This document shows, piece after piece, positions 45,201 through 53,859 of a stretch of 64,000 bases of DNA. This stretch comes from Amphiura filiformis. Lineage: Eukaryota; Echinodermata; Ophiuroidea; Amphilepidida; Amphiuridae. The notes under the pieces were generated by a model, which saw only the letters and a list, made by a program, of their open reading frames with translations, made no database searches and was not told the origin of the DNA. Every line of letters begins with the position of its first letter. Position 1 is the first letter of the stretch. The stretch lies in the NCBI RefSeq assembly GCF_039555335.1, contig NC_092629.1, positions 6,433,432 through 6,497,431 of the forward strand. Direction: 5' to 3'. A program made the position numbers and the translations under genes.

Positions 45201-48200
45201 AGTTGTAAGTAGTTTGTTAGTGTGTGTATTGGTGTGGGGGTATTTGTAAGCACCTCCAAAAGAGGACATTTATATGTGTAAGATATTTGGCCGGTTACAA
45301 AAGTATTCATTTCCTCAGTTACGTAAGTGTCCATGGTGTCCATAATTTTGTTATTTTACTTAATTGCATCACATATATATTTGTTCTATACCCTTACCCA
45401 TTCCATTGATCTATTCCATTAAAAAATTGCTGCAAAAAATTGAAATTTTCCTAATTTGTGTTTTTTAAGGCTGACAAGGGGGGACTGGGGAGGCATGAAA
45501 AAATTGGAGGGGGGGGGGCAAATTCCCCCCTTCTCGTACCGCCACCACTGAATGTAGATCCTACAAATGCCATGTCATTATGCTGTTCTTTGTTGCATTT
45601 TGATCTTATTATATCCAATAATAGTATTTTTTGCATGACACATCTGATTCTCTTGATCTAACTAGCTTTACTTCTACTTTTCCATTGCAGAAAATTATTG
45701 ACCGCTTCCACCGCAATTCAGCCAAAAAAGCTAACGAAGATGTGGCAGAAGTTGTTTTCTTGATCGCTGAAGATCGCATCCAGCTCACATTCCATCATCA
45801 AGATACGAAAGTCACAGCTGCCACTCGTGATTTCATCAAACCACCGAACGCCAATAGCGACAAAGGCGCCATCTTAACTTTCTCGTCTGAAATGACGTCA
45901 ACTTTTGAGGTGGACCCGTTGAATAAACCTGCTAAGAACTTGTATGTGTATGACATGCTTGTGAAACTGGTTGAAGAAGAGGATAAGACGGTAGCCTGTG
46001 TAAGAGATTCTGAAGATGAGGTGAGGATTGGGGTTATCTAATTTTGAGACTGTGCCCATTGTTATGTATGTAAACTGACTCGCCAAGGTCAAAAATACTA
46101 TAATGGCTTGTATGGAAATTTGTAATTTGAAGTGAGTGTAAGTACGCTGTGGTATCAGAATCAAGCACTTTTTGTATAGTGATTATTATGACCCAGGTTT
46201 GGTACTCAATGCATGATATAGTCTACATAGTGATAATCGCCTTACACATAACACTTCAGTGGTGAAGCGATTTAAATACATCTAACTCGGTATATTCAGG
46301 TGAGGGTTGATACCAGGGGTATGCAATTTTGAAGCTTTGCCCATTGACATGCGCACTGAAAACAGTATGTATGGCTGTGTATATCAACTGCGCTAAACTT
46401 GACTGATATATTTTGTAGTCAATTTATTTATGTTGCAACCAACCATTGTTTTTCAGGTTAGGAATATCTTGAATGAAAGGAATGAGGAAGAAGATCGATC
46501 AGAGTTGGACATATCAGTTTACGATACAGAGAGAAATGAGAAGGCTAAGAAACACAGGATTGAAAGGGTAAGACTTTAGTGGCGTACCAACCAAGGCAAG
46601 GGGGAAGGTTTTTTATGTTGTTGTATTTTATTTCTTCTTTAACCTGGGACAGTCAATCAGTTGAAAATACAATCATTGATCTTCCTTGAGGCCCAGAAAG
46701 TTGCACCTGGCTTGAAAAAACGGGACAAAATTTGTTATGTGCATCTACCTTTTGACCTGTTTAGGCCACAATTATCCTGATTTTTGCCAATTTTACCATA
46801 AAATTGCAAAATTAAAATTATCCCAATAATTTTTGCCAGTTATTTTGGTAGTGGGTTAATGGCAATTATTACAAATTATTTTCCCCCTTGAAAATTTTCT
46901 TCTTAAAAATACAGGAAAGTGGGCTCCAACAAATCTCTCTTCCCCTGTGAAGCAGACCCTTTTATAACAATGAATTATTTTGGGAAGGGGCAGATTTTTG
47001 AAATAGTGGACTTTTTTGGACAGATTTGTGAAAACGTGGACTTTTTGGGACACCACTTAAAATGGGGTGGATTTTGGGAGGATTATTTGGGAAAAATAGG
47101 GTGGATCCTTTTGGTGATATGTGTGGAATTCTAGGGATTTTGGGTGGATTTGAGGGGATTGTTGCACCGTGGTGGATGCATCTGCCCCTCATCTGGCTAA
47201 GGGCTTGCTTTCAAATATATCATAAATATAATACAAGTATTCTTGTTTTTCTGTTTTCCAGGAGCGTCTGCAGCTGGAGGAAAAGAAGCGTCGTGAGGAG
47301 CTAGAGCTGGATTACCTCGCTCCTTTCTTAGCACAGATTGGTGATCCTGATAAGCTTACCAGACAACAAGCCTTAAAGCTGAAGGAAGACTGCCTTGCTG
47401 ATCTGAAACAAAGACTCATTGATAAGGCCAATCTAATCCAAGCAAGATTTGAAAAGGTAATAGTTATGTTTCATATACTCTCAGATAGCAAAACCAATCA
47501 GAGCAAATGTTAGAAAATTACAAACCACGTATTGATTGTGTATAATGCACAGGCACGCATTCACCGTACTATGCGCAGTGTTTATGGACGGGTTAATTTT
47601 TCTTGCTGGTTGATGCATGTATTTTCCAACATGTTAAGTGCAATTTTGTCATAAAAATAGCAAAAATCAATTTTCCATTGTATGAAATTTAGGTTAATAA
47701 GTGTGTATCACTTGTTGCCAGAGAAATTGTACAAAATAATGCACTTGTACTGAGATGTTGATGCGTCCAGTGCACTATCATGTGTGGGCTCATGCATTGG
47801 ACGGATTGGCATCACAGTATGCATGCATTCGTTTGTGCAATTCCACTCCCAACAAGTGATACGCATTTATTAATCTATAAGTATGACTTACAAGAGTATT
47901 GTCTTTCACTTCCTTGTGTAACCATGTCATATAAAGTCAGACCATGTATATGTTTTGGGCTATTCCAGTTGAATTCCATACACCCCCTATGGTGATATGT
48001 GATATAGACATGACCATAATCTTCCACTCAGTAAGTGTGAATTTCATATGGGGTTACCTGAATGGGTGACCTCATTTGAAATTCACACTCCCTGTGTGGG
48101 AGATTAAGGTCATGTCTTCCATAGGGGGTGTATGGATTTCAACCGGAAGAGCCCAACGTAACTTCACTGGTTCTAAAGTGTGTAAATGTTGATGTTTTCA

Positions 48201-49123
48201 GGAGACAGCCGAGTTACAGAAGAAACAGCAATGGTATCAGCAAAACCAGGTGAACATGCAGAAGGAAGGCGAAGAAGAATACTTGGAATACTGCAGTGAA
48301 GCTATGTTCAGAATACATATATTGGAATTGAGATTGAATAGGTAAGCACATGGGTACACCCATTGTGTGATTGGTCATTATGTTAGGGAACCCTTAAACA
48401 ATTTGTTATATTTCACCAACATTTCTATTGATGATGCAGTGAAGCTATGTTCAGAATACATATATTGGAATTGAGACTGAATAGGTAAGCACATAGGAAC
48501 ACTCATTGTATGATTGGTCATTATGTTAGGGAACCCTTCAACAATTTGTTGTATTTCACCAACGTGAAGCTATGTTCAGAATACATATGCAGGGACTGCC
48601 TTTTGAGGAGAGCGAGAGTTATCACTCAGGAGAGTGATTTTTAGCTCTCATTAGTGAACCATTATCTCCTTGCATTCTATTGTAAATGCTCCAAACAGCT
48701 CTCCTTGATGGCTCCAGAAAAGATATTTAATGCTCTTCTGCAAATTTAAAATGACAGTCCCTGCATATGTTGGAATTGAGATAGGTAGGCACCTATAATT
48801 ATTACCAAACCCAATGATATGTGACAATATAAATTGGTGCACATGTGTAAAACAAATAAAGCCACACCTAACTTTTTACACTTTGTAAATAGTTTTCTAT
48901 TTATTTCAAAAATCATTATAAGTTGTGGATCCTATATCATACTTTGCATCTGAACTCTTTATGTTTCTCCATGTCATTGATTTCATTTCTTGTATAAAAG
49001 AAATTAAGTTCTTGTATTTTCTTAATCAATTTTCCTTGTAGACACAAAGAGATGGCGCCTCACAAGTACATGGCTCTGGAACAGAAGCTAAGAACGGACG
49101 GCAGACTATCGGAATTCTTCTAA
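33031..49123 (+). CDS. DRC7: DRC7 (CCDC135), dynein regulatory complex subunit 7; frame broken in this sequence
   Basis: Fourteen coding exons: 33031-33215, 34247-34537, 35262-35454, 36264-36422, 39457-39674, 40080-40199, 41306-41510, 43001-43129, 44972-45204, 45691-46020, 46457-46567, 47262-47456, 48202-48341 and 49042-49123. They would encode about 864 residues, against 874 in human. The order is an acidic N-terminus, a transglutaminase-like segment with Cys in KGTCFDMSNLLCSLL (about residue 176), a charged coiled coil (about 225-285), the GLRIHCWVLVLAGKREVP region, MPPSWVEGI, the RPIVKIIDRF region and a C-terminal coiled coil. DRC7 is a subunit of the nexin-dynein regulatory complex on axonemal doublets and is needed for sperm and ciliary motility. 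Exon 2 lacks one base near 34425-34429, exon 3 lacks two (about 35421 and 35441) and exon 5 one (about 39540). TTC27 next door shows no such indels, so this may be a decaying allele, a pseudogene or assembly error. Confidence 0.93.
33560..33800. repeat. Dispersed repeat, copy 1
   Basis: Shares GGCAGACAGGTGGCTAGCTA and preceding AGAGTTCAAATAA and GGCCTTGTTTTG-like blocks with 53860-54130. Probably a transposon fragment. Confidence 0.6.
34247..34537 (+). CDS. DRC7: DRC7 coding exon 2, contains a frameshift
   Basis: Acceptor CTACAG, donor GTAAGG. Reads VPDLDRDAYPYAYKE through LNECGVEKFVC in one frame, then IRPTLLPFQDLYNFDGCSEF to the donor in another. The shift is at 34425-34429, where five bases stand in place of two codons (vertebrate VCTTLRPTLLP). 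One missing base explains it. Confidence 0.9.
35262..35454 (+). CDS. DRC7: DRC7 coding exon 3, two one-base deletions
   Basis: Acceptor GCTGCAG, donor GTTGGT (weak). Encodes SPTTVLRRQKGTCFDMSNLL and AYVVCGYATRETTLCDETR, the transglutaminase-like core with Cys and a conserved Asp. Compared with its own downstream copy, it lacks one G near 35422 and one A near 35443, ending the frame prematurely at 35438. Confidence 0.88.
35521..35767 (+). repeat. Two partial copies of DRC7 exon 3
   Basis: Copy 2 (35521-35626) and copy 3 (35664-35767) repeat the 3' half of exon 3 and its GTTGG donor. Copy 2 is open throughout and encodes FDAYVVCGYATRETTLCDET then REICPLMKKKDE without the two deletions seen in the upstream exon. 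Its left end, CTTTAAG, could act as a weak acceptor. Copy 3 has lost eight bases. Confidence 0.88.
36264..36422 (+). CDS. DRC7: DRC7 coding exon 4 (coiled coil)
   Basis: Acceptor CCTGCAG, donor GTAAGG, 53 codons in phase 0. VVKKYTVKPPKDLRSKF is followed by a Glu/Lys/Arg-rich helix. Vertebrate equivalent KKYTIKPPRDL. Confidence 0.92.
37080..37265. repeat. Dispersed repeat, copy 2
   Basis: Diverged copy of 16590-16800 in the same orientation, in DRC7 intron 4. Confidence 0.55.
37457..37610 (+). mobile_element. tRNA-derived SINE
   Basis: GGCACGGTGGCGCAGCGGTA (box A) and GTGAGTTCGAGCCCC (box B) at tRNA spacing, followed by a non-tRNA body with TGTGCACTTGGGCAAGGTGC. No closing acceptor stem, so it is a retroposon rather than a tRNA gene. 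Confidence 0.8.
38205..39415 (+). repeat. Copies of the DRC7 exon 5 acceptor region
   Basis: A unit of roughly 95 bases with CATTTTAG-(G/T)AGCTTGA occurs at about 38205-38302, 39243-39330 and 39345-39415, and again as the real intron/exon boundary at 39420-39470. A TIR element (38303-39222) separates the first two copies. The third copy keeps a perfect TTTTAG acceptor followed by GAGCTTGAGCAG. Confidence 0.75.
38303..39222. mobile_element. TIR/fold-back element in DRC7 intron 4
   Basis: AAGGTACCTTCATACTATGC at the left pairs with GTAGTATGAAGGGACCTTT at the right. Inside, CATCCACTTGAC and GTGGATGTAAGGGCTTTTGC also pair. It inserted between two copies of the exon 5 acceptor repeat. Confidence 0.75.
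39457..39674 (+). CDS. DRC7: DRC7 coding exon 5, contains a frameshift
   Basis: Acceptor CATTTTAG, donor GTAAGG. GLRIHCWVLVLAGKREVP reads in one frame; ENFFLEPMTGNAYPTSHPNY and GIESLWNNTNYWVNMQDC read in the next. One base is missing at about 39540-39542, in a run of C. With it restored the exon is 73 codons. Confidence 0.92.
40080..40199 (+). CDS. DRC7: DRC7 coding exon 6
   Basis: Acceptor GCTGTAG, donor GTAAGT, 40 codons. DLIFDLGDCTRWEFMF then an acidic run, equivalent to vertebrate DLIFDLGDPVRWEYM. A MITE copy begins about 40 bases into the following intron. Confidence 0.93.
40240..40508. mobile_element. MITE family A, diverged
   Basis: CACCCGCTATGGAAGACATG to GGAATAGCCCA, with TTCACACTCCCTATTGGGAG in the centre. 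Confidence 0.7.
40578..40906. mobile_element. MITE family B, full length
   Basis: TGCTGGTTTCATACTTTCTG at the left and the complement AGGAAAGTATGAAACCAGCA at the right. The open frames here are by-products. Confidence 0.8.
41306..41510 (+). CDS. DRC7: DRC7 coding exon 7
   Basis: Acceptor CTTTAG, donor GTAAGT. Contains MPPSWVEGIQLTPKQF, RCPHGKK and YKRAKLEKFAHYL, all diagnostic DRC7 blocks. Ends with one base of a split codon. Confidence 0.95.
43001..43129 (+). CDS. DRC7: DRC7 coding exon 8
   Basis: Acceptor AATTACAG, donor GTAGGT. Encodes KDLVSVKEWFSHRNDNLDIR through VKGRPQQLR. This is the first member of a roughly ten-copy tandem array (43001-44812) and the only one with a proper acceptor and no stop codon. 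Confidence 0.92.
43130..44812 (+). repeat. Tandem array of DRC7 exon 8 copies
   Basis: About nine further copies of exon 8 and its donor, in units of about 175 bases, with exon starts near 43187, 43365, 43540, 43716, 43888, 44205, 44375, 44538 and 44690. The copies lack the normal acceptor and all readable ones carry CACATTGA where the real exon has CACATAGA, a stop codon in the DRC7 frame. The shared stop shows that the array grew from one already mutated copy. Copy 6 is split by a 141-bp insertion. Confidence 0.93.
43921..44061. mobile_element. 141-bp insertion with short inverted ends
   Basis: It interrupts one exon 8 copy. The ends are CGCCA and TGGCG and are flanked by TTG on both sides (43918-43920 and 44062-44064), a likely 3-bp target duplication. 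It contains a (CT)n stretch. Its transposon superfamily is unclear. Confidence 0.6.
44815..44935. mobile_element. MITE family A, truncated
   Basis: GGATTGTGAATTTCAAATGG, GTGACTCCATTTGAAAT and ATTAAGGTCATG blocks, about 35 bases before DRC7 exon 9. Confidence 0.65.
44972..45204 (+). CDS. DRC7: DRC7 coding exon 9
   Basis: Acceptor CTTTCAG, donor GTAAGT. Contains RTMLFYHHARVDGLVKREET and KEYYEEREDFL, equivalent to vertebrate FYETARVDGLMKREET and TEYYQGRPDFL. Confidence 0.95.
45691..46020 (+). CDS. DRC7: DRC7 coding exon 10
   Basis: Acceptor CATTGCAG, donor GTGAGG, 110 codons, the largest exon. Contains KIIDRFHRNSAKKANEDVAE and VVFLIAEDRIQLTFH, matching vertebrate KITERFFRNPAKPAEEDVAE and VFLVAEERIQL. 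Confidence 0.96.
46457..46567 (+). CDS. DRC7: DRC7 coding exon 11
   Basis: Acceptor TTTTTCAG, donor GTAAGA, 37 codons. LDISVYDTERNEKAKKHR matches vertebrate LTISIYDTKRNEKSKEYR. Confidence 0.94.
47262..47456 (+). CDS. DRC7: DRC7 coding exon 12 (coiled coil)
   Basis: Acceptor TTTTCCAG, donor GTAATA, 65 codons. LDYLAPFLAQ and RLIDKANLIQARFEK are near-identical to vertebrate DRC7. Confidence 0.96.
47956..48155. mobile_element. MITE family A, near consensus
   Basis: TGGGCTATTCCAGTTGAATT to GGAAGAGCCCA, with CTCCCTGTGTGGGAGATTAA. Ends 46 bases before the acceptor of DRC7 exon 13. Confidence 0.88.
48202..48341 (+). CDS. DRC7: DRC7 coding exon 13
   Basis: Acceptor GTTTTCAG, donor GTAAGC. LQKKQQWYQQNQ and YCSEAMFRIHILELRLNR match the vertebrate C-terminal coiled coil. 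Its 3' end is copied twice downstream. A MITE ends 46 bases before its acceptor. Confidence 0.95.
48434..48800 (+). repeat. Copies of the 3' end of DRC7 exon 13
   Basis: The block GAAGCTATGTTCAGAATACA with the following exon end, donor and about 90 bases of intron recurs at about 48439-48560 and again at about 48564-48790. The second copy has an AG directly before it (TGATGCAG), so it could act as an exon, but it would lack the exon 13 start. The third copy is split by a MITE. Confidence 0.85.
48590..48763. mobile_element. 174-bp MITE inside an exon 13 copy
   Basis: Inverted ends CAGGGACTGC and ACAGTCCCTG, flanked by CATATG on both sides (48584-48589, 48764-48769) as a 6-bp target duplication. 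The third exon copy resumes directly after it. Confidence 0.8.
49042..49123 (+). CDS. DRC7: DRC7 coding exon 14 (stop codon)
   Basis: Acceptor CTTGTAG. HKEMAPHKYMALEQKL then LSEFF and a TAA at 49121-49123. The vertebrate protein ends in the same way (HKELAPLKYLALEEKL). Confidence 0.94.
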
Positions 49124-49275
49124 ATCTAGCAAAACGTGGAAAAAATGGAAGAGGCCACCACCTCGATGATATTTCTCAATACATATTTAGGCTATATAAA
49201 ACTGTTCATAATGGGCAAAAGGACCCTGAACATTTGATTCCTGTGTTGCTTTTGAAGTCTTTATTTTGGAGACCA

Positions 49276-49716
49276 TATATGTCGTCGTCTGCATCACATA
49301 CTGTCGTATCTCAAAAGGCGGCCTTGTGTGATTTTTTTAATTATTGTCCTCTAATTATGATAAGATAAGAGGGTTCAGAAAGCCGTAAGTCACTATGACC
49401 ACCTCACCTCCCACAAAATGAGCGTAAGTTAGCTGCTTGCTTTGATCTTCAAAAATCAACATTTCCTCCACAATGTCTGTTGTTTTCATGAATTTTGTCA
49501 TGATTAATGGACAGTATCTTCTATAATGCCCTGGCAACTTTATGCTCATTTTGTGGGAGCAGGTGATTGTGAGTTGAGGCTTTCTGGCTCTCAAAATAGA
49601 AATAAGAATAATAGAAAGAATGCTGAAATATAAAATATTATGAAATACAGAATTATAATAAAAATCATACAAGGCAGCCTTTTGAGATATGACAGTATGT
49701 GATGCAGACGACACCG
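49276..49716. repeat. Long inverted repeat in probable DRC7 3' UTR
   Basis: GTCGTCTGCATCACATACTG and about 30 more bases at 49276 match the complement at 49670-49716 with few mismatches; CAGAAAGCC and CCCACAAAATGAGC blocks pair further in. If transcribed it would fold into an extended hairpin. Confidence 0.85.
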
Positions 49717-50977
49717 TGACATAATCTGATCCAATCAGACCAAAGTTGGCAATGATGAAATTGAGATTAGAAGGAGCCAAAAAAAATAGATTACAAAAAA
49801 TAAGACAATGGATATGTAAAAAGTTCATAATTTTGCAATCAAGTATGGTACGGAAGAAATTCAACATCAGCAAATGCGGAGTGACTTAACAATGGTAATA
49901 ATTCAATTTTTAAAATGTCCAAATTTGGTCAGAGTGGATCAGATCATGATTGTCACATATGCAGGAATAAAGAGAGAGAGAGATGCACAGCAGAAAATAA
50001 AGAAGAAAAAAAATGGAAACTTCAATAGCTGTTGATTAAATATTTGCAGAGCTAAAGGTAATTAGTCAATATAAATGTATCCGTCCACTATCATCCGTCC
50101 AATGACAATGGTACTTTGTTTAAAATATGCAAGCAATTAATTCTGCATTATATATACTTCCAAATACTTCCAATATTATCCGTCCTACAAAGAAAATGAG
50201 GATTTTAGGGAACAAGCCAAAATATTGGTGAAGCCTAGTTTTGTAAAGAAACTGCAAGTTGTAAAAATCTACAATGAGTACATTAATAACCCCTCCCTCC
50301 ATAACCAAACTGGCTTGATCAATATTTTGTTTTGTTCCATTATTATTCTAAGATATGAAGAAGAAATACAGCAATTTGTAACTTTGTAAATATATATATT
50401 GTTTGGAATACAAACAGCAATATGAAATTTCGACAAAGGTCAATATGTCCAACACAATGGAACTTTATCTTTGTACATGTATAAAATAAGCAATGGTACC
50501 GTGTCCACTGTGCTCTTATTTTGCCAATTATTATCCGTCCAACAAAGAACATTGGTACTTTATCTACGAAATGAGACTAAAAATACAATTTTCTGTATTA
50601 ACTTTGTAAATATATATTTATTGAATACAAACAACGATTAATTAAGGTACTAGTGATATATAGAGAGTACAATTATTCAAAGGCACCAACAACTTGTTCA
50701 TTACATATATTGGAGCACCAGAAACAAATTTGTTTGATCTTTGGATCGACCGTCGATAGTGCTTTTGATGCTTGTTATTAATGAACTATCAACAATCTAA
50801 TGCTAAATGTATATTGGTCAATATCGCTACAGACAAAAATTACTGTCATCACAGTTAACAACAGTAAATTAATTGATTTCATAAATAATAAGGATCAACT
50901 AAGCATCAATGGTTGATCGAAAGATTGTACTAATTTGTTTCTATTGCCTAAGTGATAGGTTACCATAACATGCTCAC

Positions 50978-51085
50978 TGGGCTTATTCAAAGCTACATTC
51001 CCCAAGGGGTGTAGATTTTAAATGGAGTCACTCGTTCAGATATCCCCATTTGAAATTCACTCTCCCTGTGACCATGTCTTCCATA
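50978..51085. mobile_element. MITE family A, truncated
   Basis: TGGGCTTATTC, GGGGTGTAGATTTTAAATGG and CCCCATTTGAAATTCAC, ending at CATGTCTTCCATAG. Confidence 0.65.
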
Positions 51086-51312
51086 GTTTGAGGCTAGAGG
51101 CTACTGACCGGAAGTAGTGATACAATTTATTCTGCATTGTGTTGATTGTCTATCATGGCTCTCGCCACATGAATGAGCCTTGTATGGCATTGTATACTGC
51201 CATAACCCGAATCCCAAAAAAAATAACGCAATTAATAGTGTTCTGTCTAACTGGGGTTTCGGGTGACAATTTGACTTGCATGATACTCATAAATGGGAAA
51301 ATAGAGTATACA

Positions 51313-51413
51313 AATCCATAAACCCTCTATGGAAGACATGCATGGAGTGTGAATTTCAAATGGGGTTGCCTGAATGGCTGACTCCATGGGGAGTGTAGAC
51401 TGTATGTGGAATA
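51313..51413. mobile_element. MITE family A, truncated
   Basis: ATCCATAAACCCTCTATGGA, GTGTGAATTTCAAATGGGGT and a degraded right end. Confidence 0.65.
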
Positions 51414-51519
51414 GTATGTTATTCCTGCTTGCTTCAGTAATGTGTCACACAAATTCTGATATGTACATATTTAACTTGTATAAATAGTGATAAGCATTAA
51501 ATCTGATATTTTGCAAGAA

Positions 51520-51525
51520 AATAAA
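51520..51525 (+). promoter_or_regulatory. Candidate poly(A) signal
   Basis: AATAAA followed by a T-rich stretch, about 2.4 kb after the DRC7 stop codon. It is one of several possible signals in this AT-rich sequence. Confidence 0.3.
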
Positions 51526-52139
51526 GTTTAATTTTGTTTCATTAATTTCTTACAATCATGTGAATGATTCTTTCATGTGCACAGACATCACAGAAATAGA
51601 TTAAATGAAGATCCAGCAAAATGTGAATATCCTATACAAATTGAAGGATATCCTATAAAATTTGCTTAAAACCCCACACAGTGTCATCGTCCTGATATCT
51701 TCATGGCAGAAATCGCCATGGTAGATTGAATCCACCGCCACACATGGCCATTATACATATCGACCTGTTAAATATAATAGGCCAAAGGACATCTGACTAA
51801 GGCTACTGACAAAAGCCCCGATTAGCTCGGTGACTCGCCTCGCTGTGTGTCAGTCAAGCATGGTATGCCATAGGTCATATTCTTTTAGACGACCTTCACG
51901 ATTGGCCTATACACTGCGCTATATAATTCGGCACATATAAATCAGAATTATTGCGGAATTGTCAGTTTTTGACTCAAGACGCAAGCTACTGTCTCAAAGC
52001 GCAAGCTAACGACTATCATATCTGTTCAAAATATATATTCATGAGCAAGGAACCACAGCTGGTTTCTTTATACGAAATCATTTACGGGAGATATTCATCA
52101 TTTTCTAACCCGGTATTCGAAGATTTTCGTCTGATGTCA

Positions 52140-52255
52140 AAATCGTGCATAGCAATTCATGTGTATCGATCCTGTGTATTCATTTTAGTGTCTCTGCTGC
52201 ACCAGATAATTATTAGCCAGGCGATGTCGGTGTGCCCCAATAAATGTCACAAACA
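52140..52255 (+). CDS. Candidate first exon with a signal-peptide-like segment (unassigned)
   Basis: Reading from the Met codon near 52134 gives a basic start, a hydrophobic stretch (VFILVSLLHQIIISQA) and then CPNKC. This resembles a secreted-protein leader followed by a Cys motif. A possible weak donor (A then GTAAAA) lies near 52256 and a TATA-like TATATAA at about 51919. No downstream exon was found. It may be chance. Confidence 0.2.
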
Positions 52256-52766
52256 GTAAAATGTTTCTCAACCGACTTGAATATTAACTTTTTTCATAAA
52301 ATTCAGAATGTTTGTGCAGTTCTGAAAAGATAAATCTCTATTCTTTGCAAAATGAACTAAATCCACAGTCTATTCTCTGCACATAATTCTCTTACGCAAA
52401 CTTGATTTTTCACTTACCCAGCCATTGCTTAGTCACATCATGGCCATATGCACCACAGTTGGATTAACCTGATCATTAAACCCATGAGAACTACCTGCCT
52501 ATTGGTCAAAAAGGAGTTTTCATTATCAATTGGACCAATCAGCAACATTGTTAGAATAATTTCACCACACACAAAAATGGGGGTGATTTATTTGCAAAAC
52601 TCCATTCTGATTGGTGATTAAAATGAATATATCATGTAATTGACCCATCAGAGGCAATGTTAGATTGGCAGGTAGTGCTCAGGGGGTTAATAAGTGTTGT
52701 GAATTAATACAATCAAGGAGTACAATACTTTATTGTACATAATTAGGTTTATTATTTTAATAAATC

Positions 52767-53429
52767 ATGATTTACAAAATAAAATCTACAACTTGCAAGC
52801 AGCTTTTGGAGTTGAAGCAAAGCTGCATATCTTTGGTATCAAGAACATCAAAAACTTGCTTTGGCAATGAAGATGATCATATTAGCACCACAACACATAG
52901 GTTGTTATTTTATAATACATCAGTTTGGACAGAGTATATCAGTACCATTATTTCATTACCAGACATAGTTGGAATTCTTGTTCATATGTATACTACCACT
53001 ACACTACACTACAGTGGACATTTTGGCGCTACATTCATTTTCACGCTCCATTTGCTTTCACGCATTTTGCGTTTGAAGCAGCTACCACAAAAATATCAAT
53101 GTGCAAATATATTATGTGTTAATGTGAGGAAGCTTAGAATTGTCAATTTAAGAAAAAGTCTAACAGTTCAAAATTGGCAATGTGCACAAATTTTATTGTG
53201 CAAAAATGTCCACTTTTACACTAACATACACTGTCATTTTGCTTCACACTTGTTAAGCAGGACAAAGTATATAGACCAGTCCCTGTTCTGGACAGTTCAT
53301 ATTATCATAGATTATTTTAATGAGGTACAGATAGCACGTCAACAGATAAAGCCACATTGCTTTGTATGCAATGACAATTCTCCCGTATTCATGAGGGCCG
53401 ATTGCTCTATGGTCCACTTCATAGAATGA
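52767..53429 (+). CDS. Unidentified 220-codon open frame
   Basis: The longest open frame in the window. It is Cys-, His- and Ile/Leu-rich, with several imperfect internal echoes (QCANILCVNVRKLRI versus QCAQILLCKNVHFY). No family recognised. By base composition, a frame this long is unlikely by chance but not excluded in repeat-derived DNA. No splice or promoter evidence. Confidence 0.2.
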   Translation: MIYKIKSTTCKQLLELKQSCISLVSRTSKTCFGNEDDHISTTTHRLLFYNTSVWTEYISTIISLPDIVGILVHMYTTTTLHYSGHFGATFIFTLHLLSRILRLKQLPQKYQCANILCVNVRKLRIVNLRKSLTVQNWQCAQILLCKNVHFYTNIHCHFASHLLSRTKYIDQSLFWTVHIIIDYFNEVQIARQQIKPHCFVCNDNSPVFMRADCSMVHFIE

Positions 53430-53859
53430 TTTGCCCCTATTAACAGATATGACGCTGGGTTTTGCCAGTTGGTACACCGTTTGTTTTGTATTTTCACATT
53501 TTCAGAAATCTCAGAATGCGCATGAACTATGCATCAACATCCGGGTCTTTTTGAGGGATAAACAACTGATGAACCATGCCTGAGAGGGATTCCCTATGAA
53601 TTTACTTTCCTGTTTTCACTAGTATACAAGTGTTCAGAAGACATCGAGACCAAAAAAAAAAAAGCACCACACATGTAGGAAGTGTTTCTTACAAAGTGCA
53701 AAGTTCATCCTCATTGAAATATTGTGGCAAGTCTTCAATATTTATCTCTCATGGAGACCTGGATGTTCATGCACAGTTTATGCGCATCCCAAGATTTCTG
53801 AAATTGTGAAAGGGCTTATTGGTCTACTAGTATGCATATTAGATTTAAGTTTGCCAGTC

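Larger units (their letters stand above)
49124..51540 (+). other. Probable DRC7 3' UTR and flank
   Basis: Non-coding stretch after the DRC7 stop codon. It holds a long inverted repeat (49276-49716), two truncated MITE copies and an AATAAA at 51520-51525 that could be the poly(A) signal. The true transcript end is not determined. Confidence 0.45.

Noticed and set aside
46919-47192. Pro/Ser-rich and Gly/Trp-rich overlapping frames
   Set aside because: They come from a G-rich low-complexity intron stretch (repeated GGGTGGATT-like words) just before DRC7 exon 12.
49355-49873. 172-codon open frame on the minus strand
   Set aside because: It lies across the inverted repeat in the DRC7 3' UTR and looks hydrophobic by composition only. 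No domain or splice evidence.
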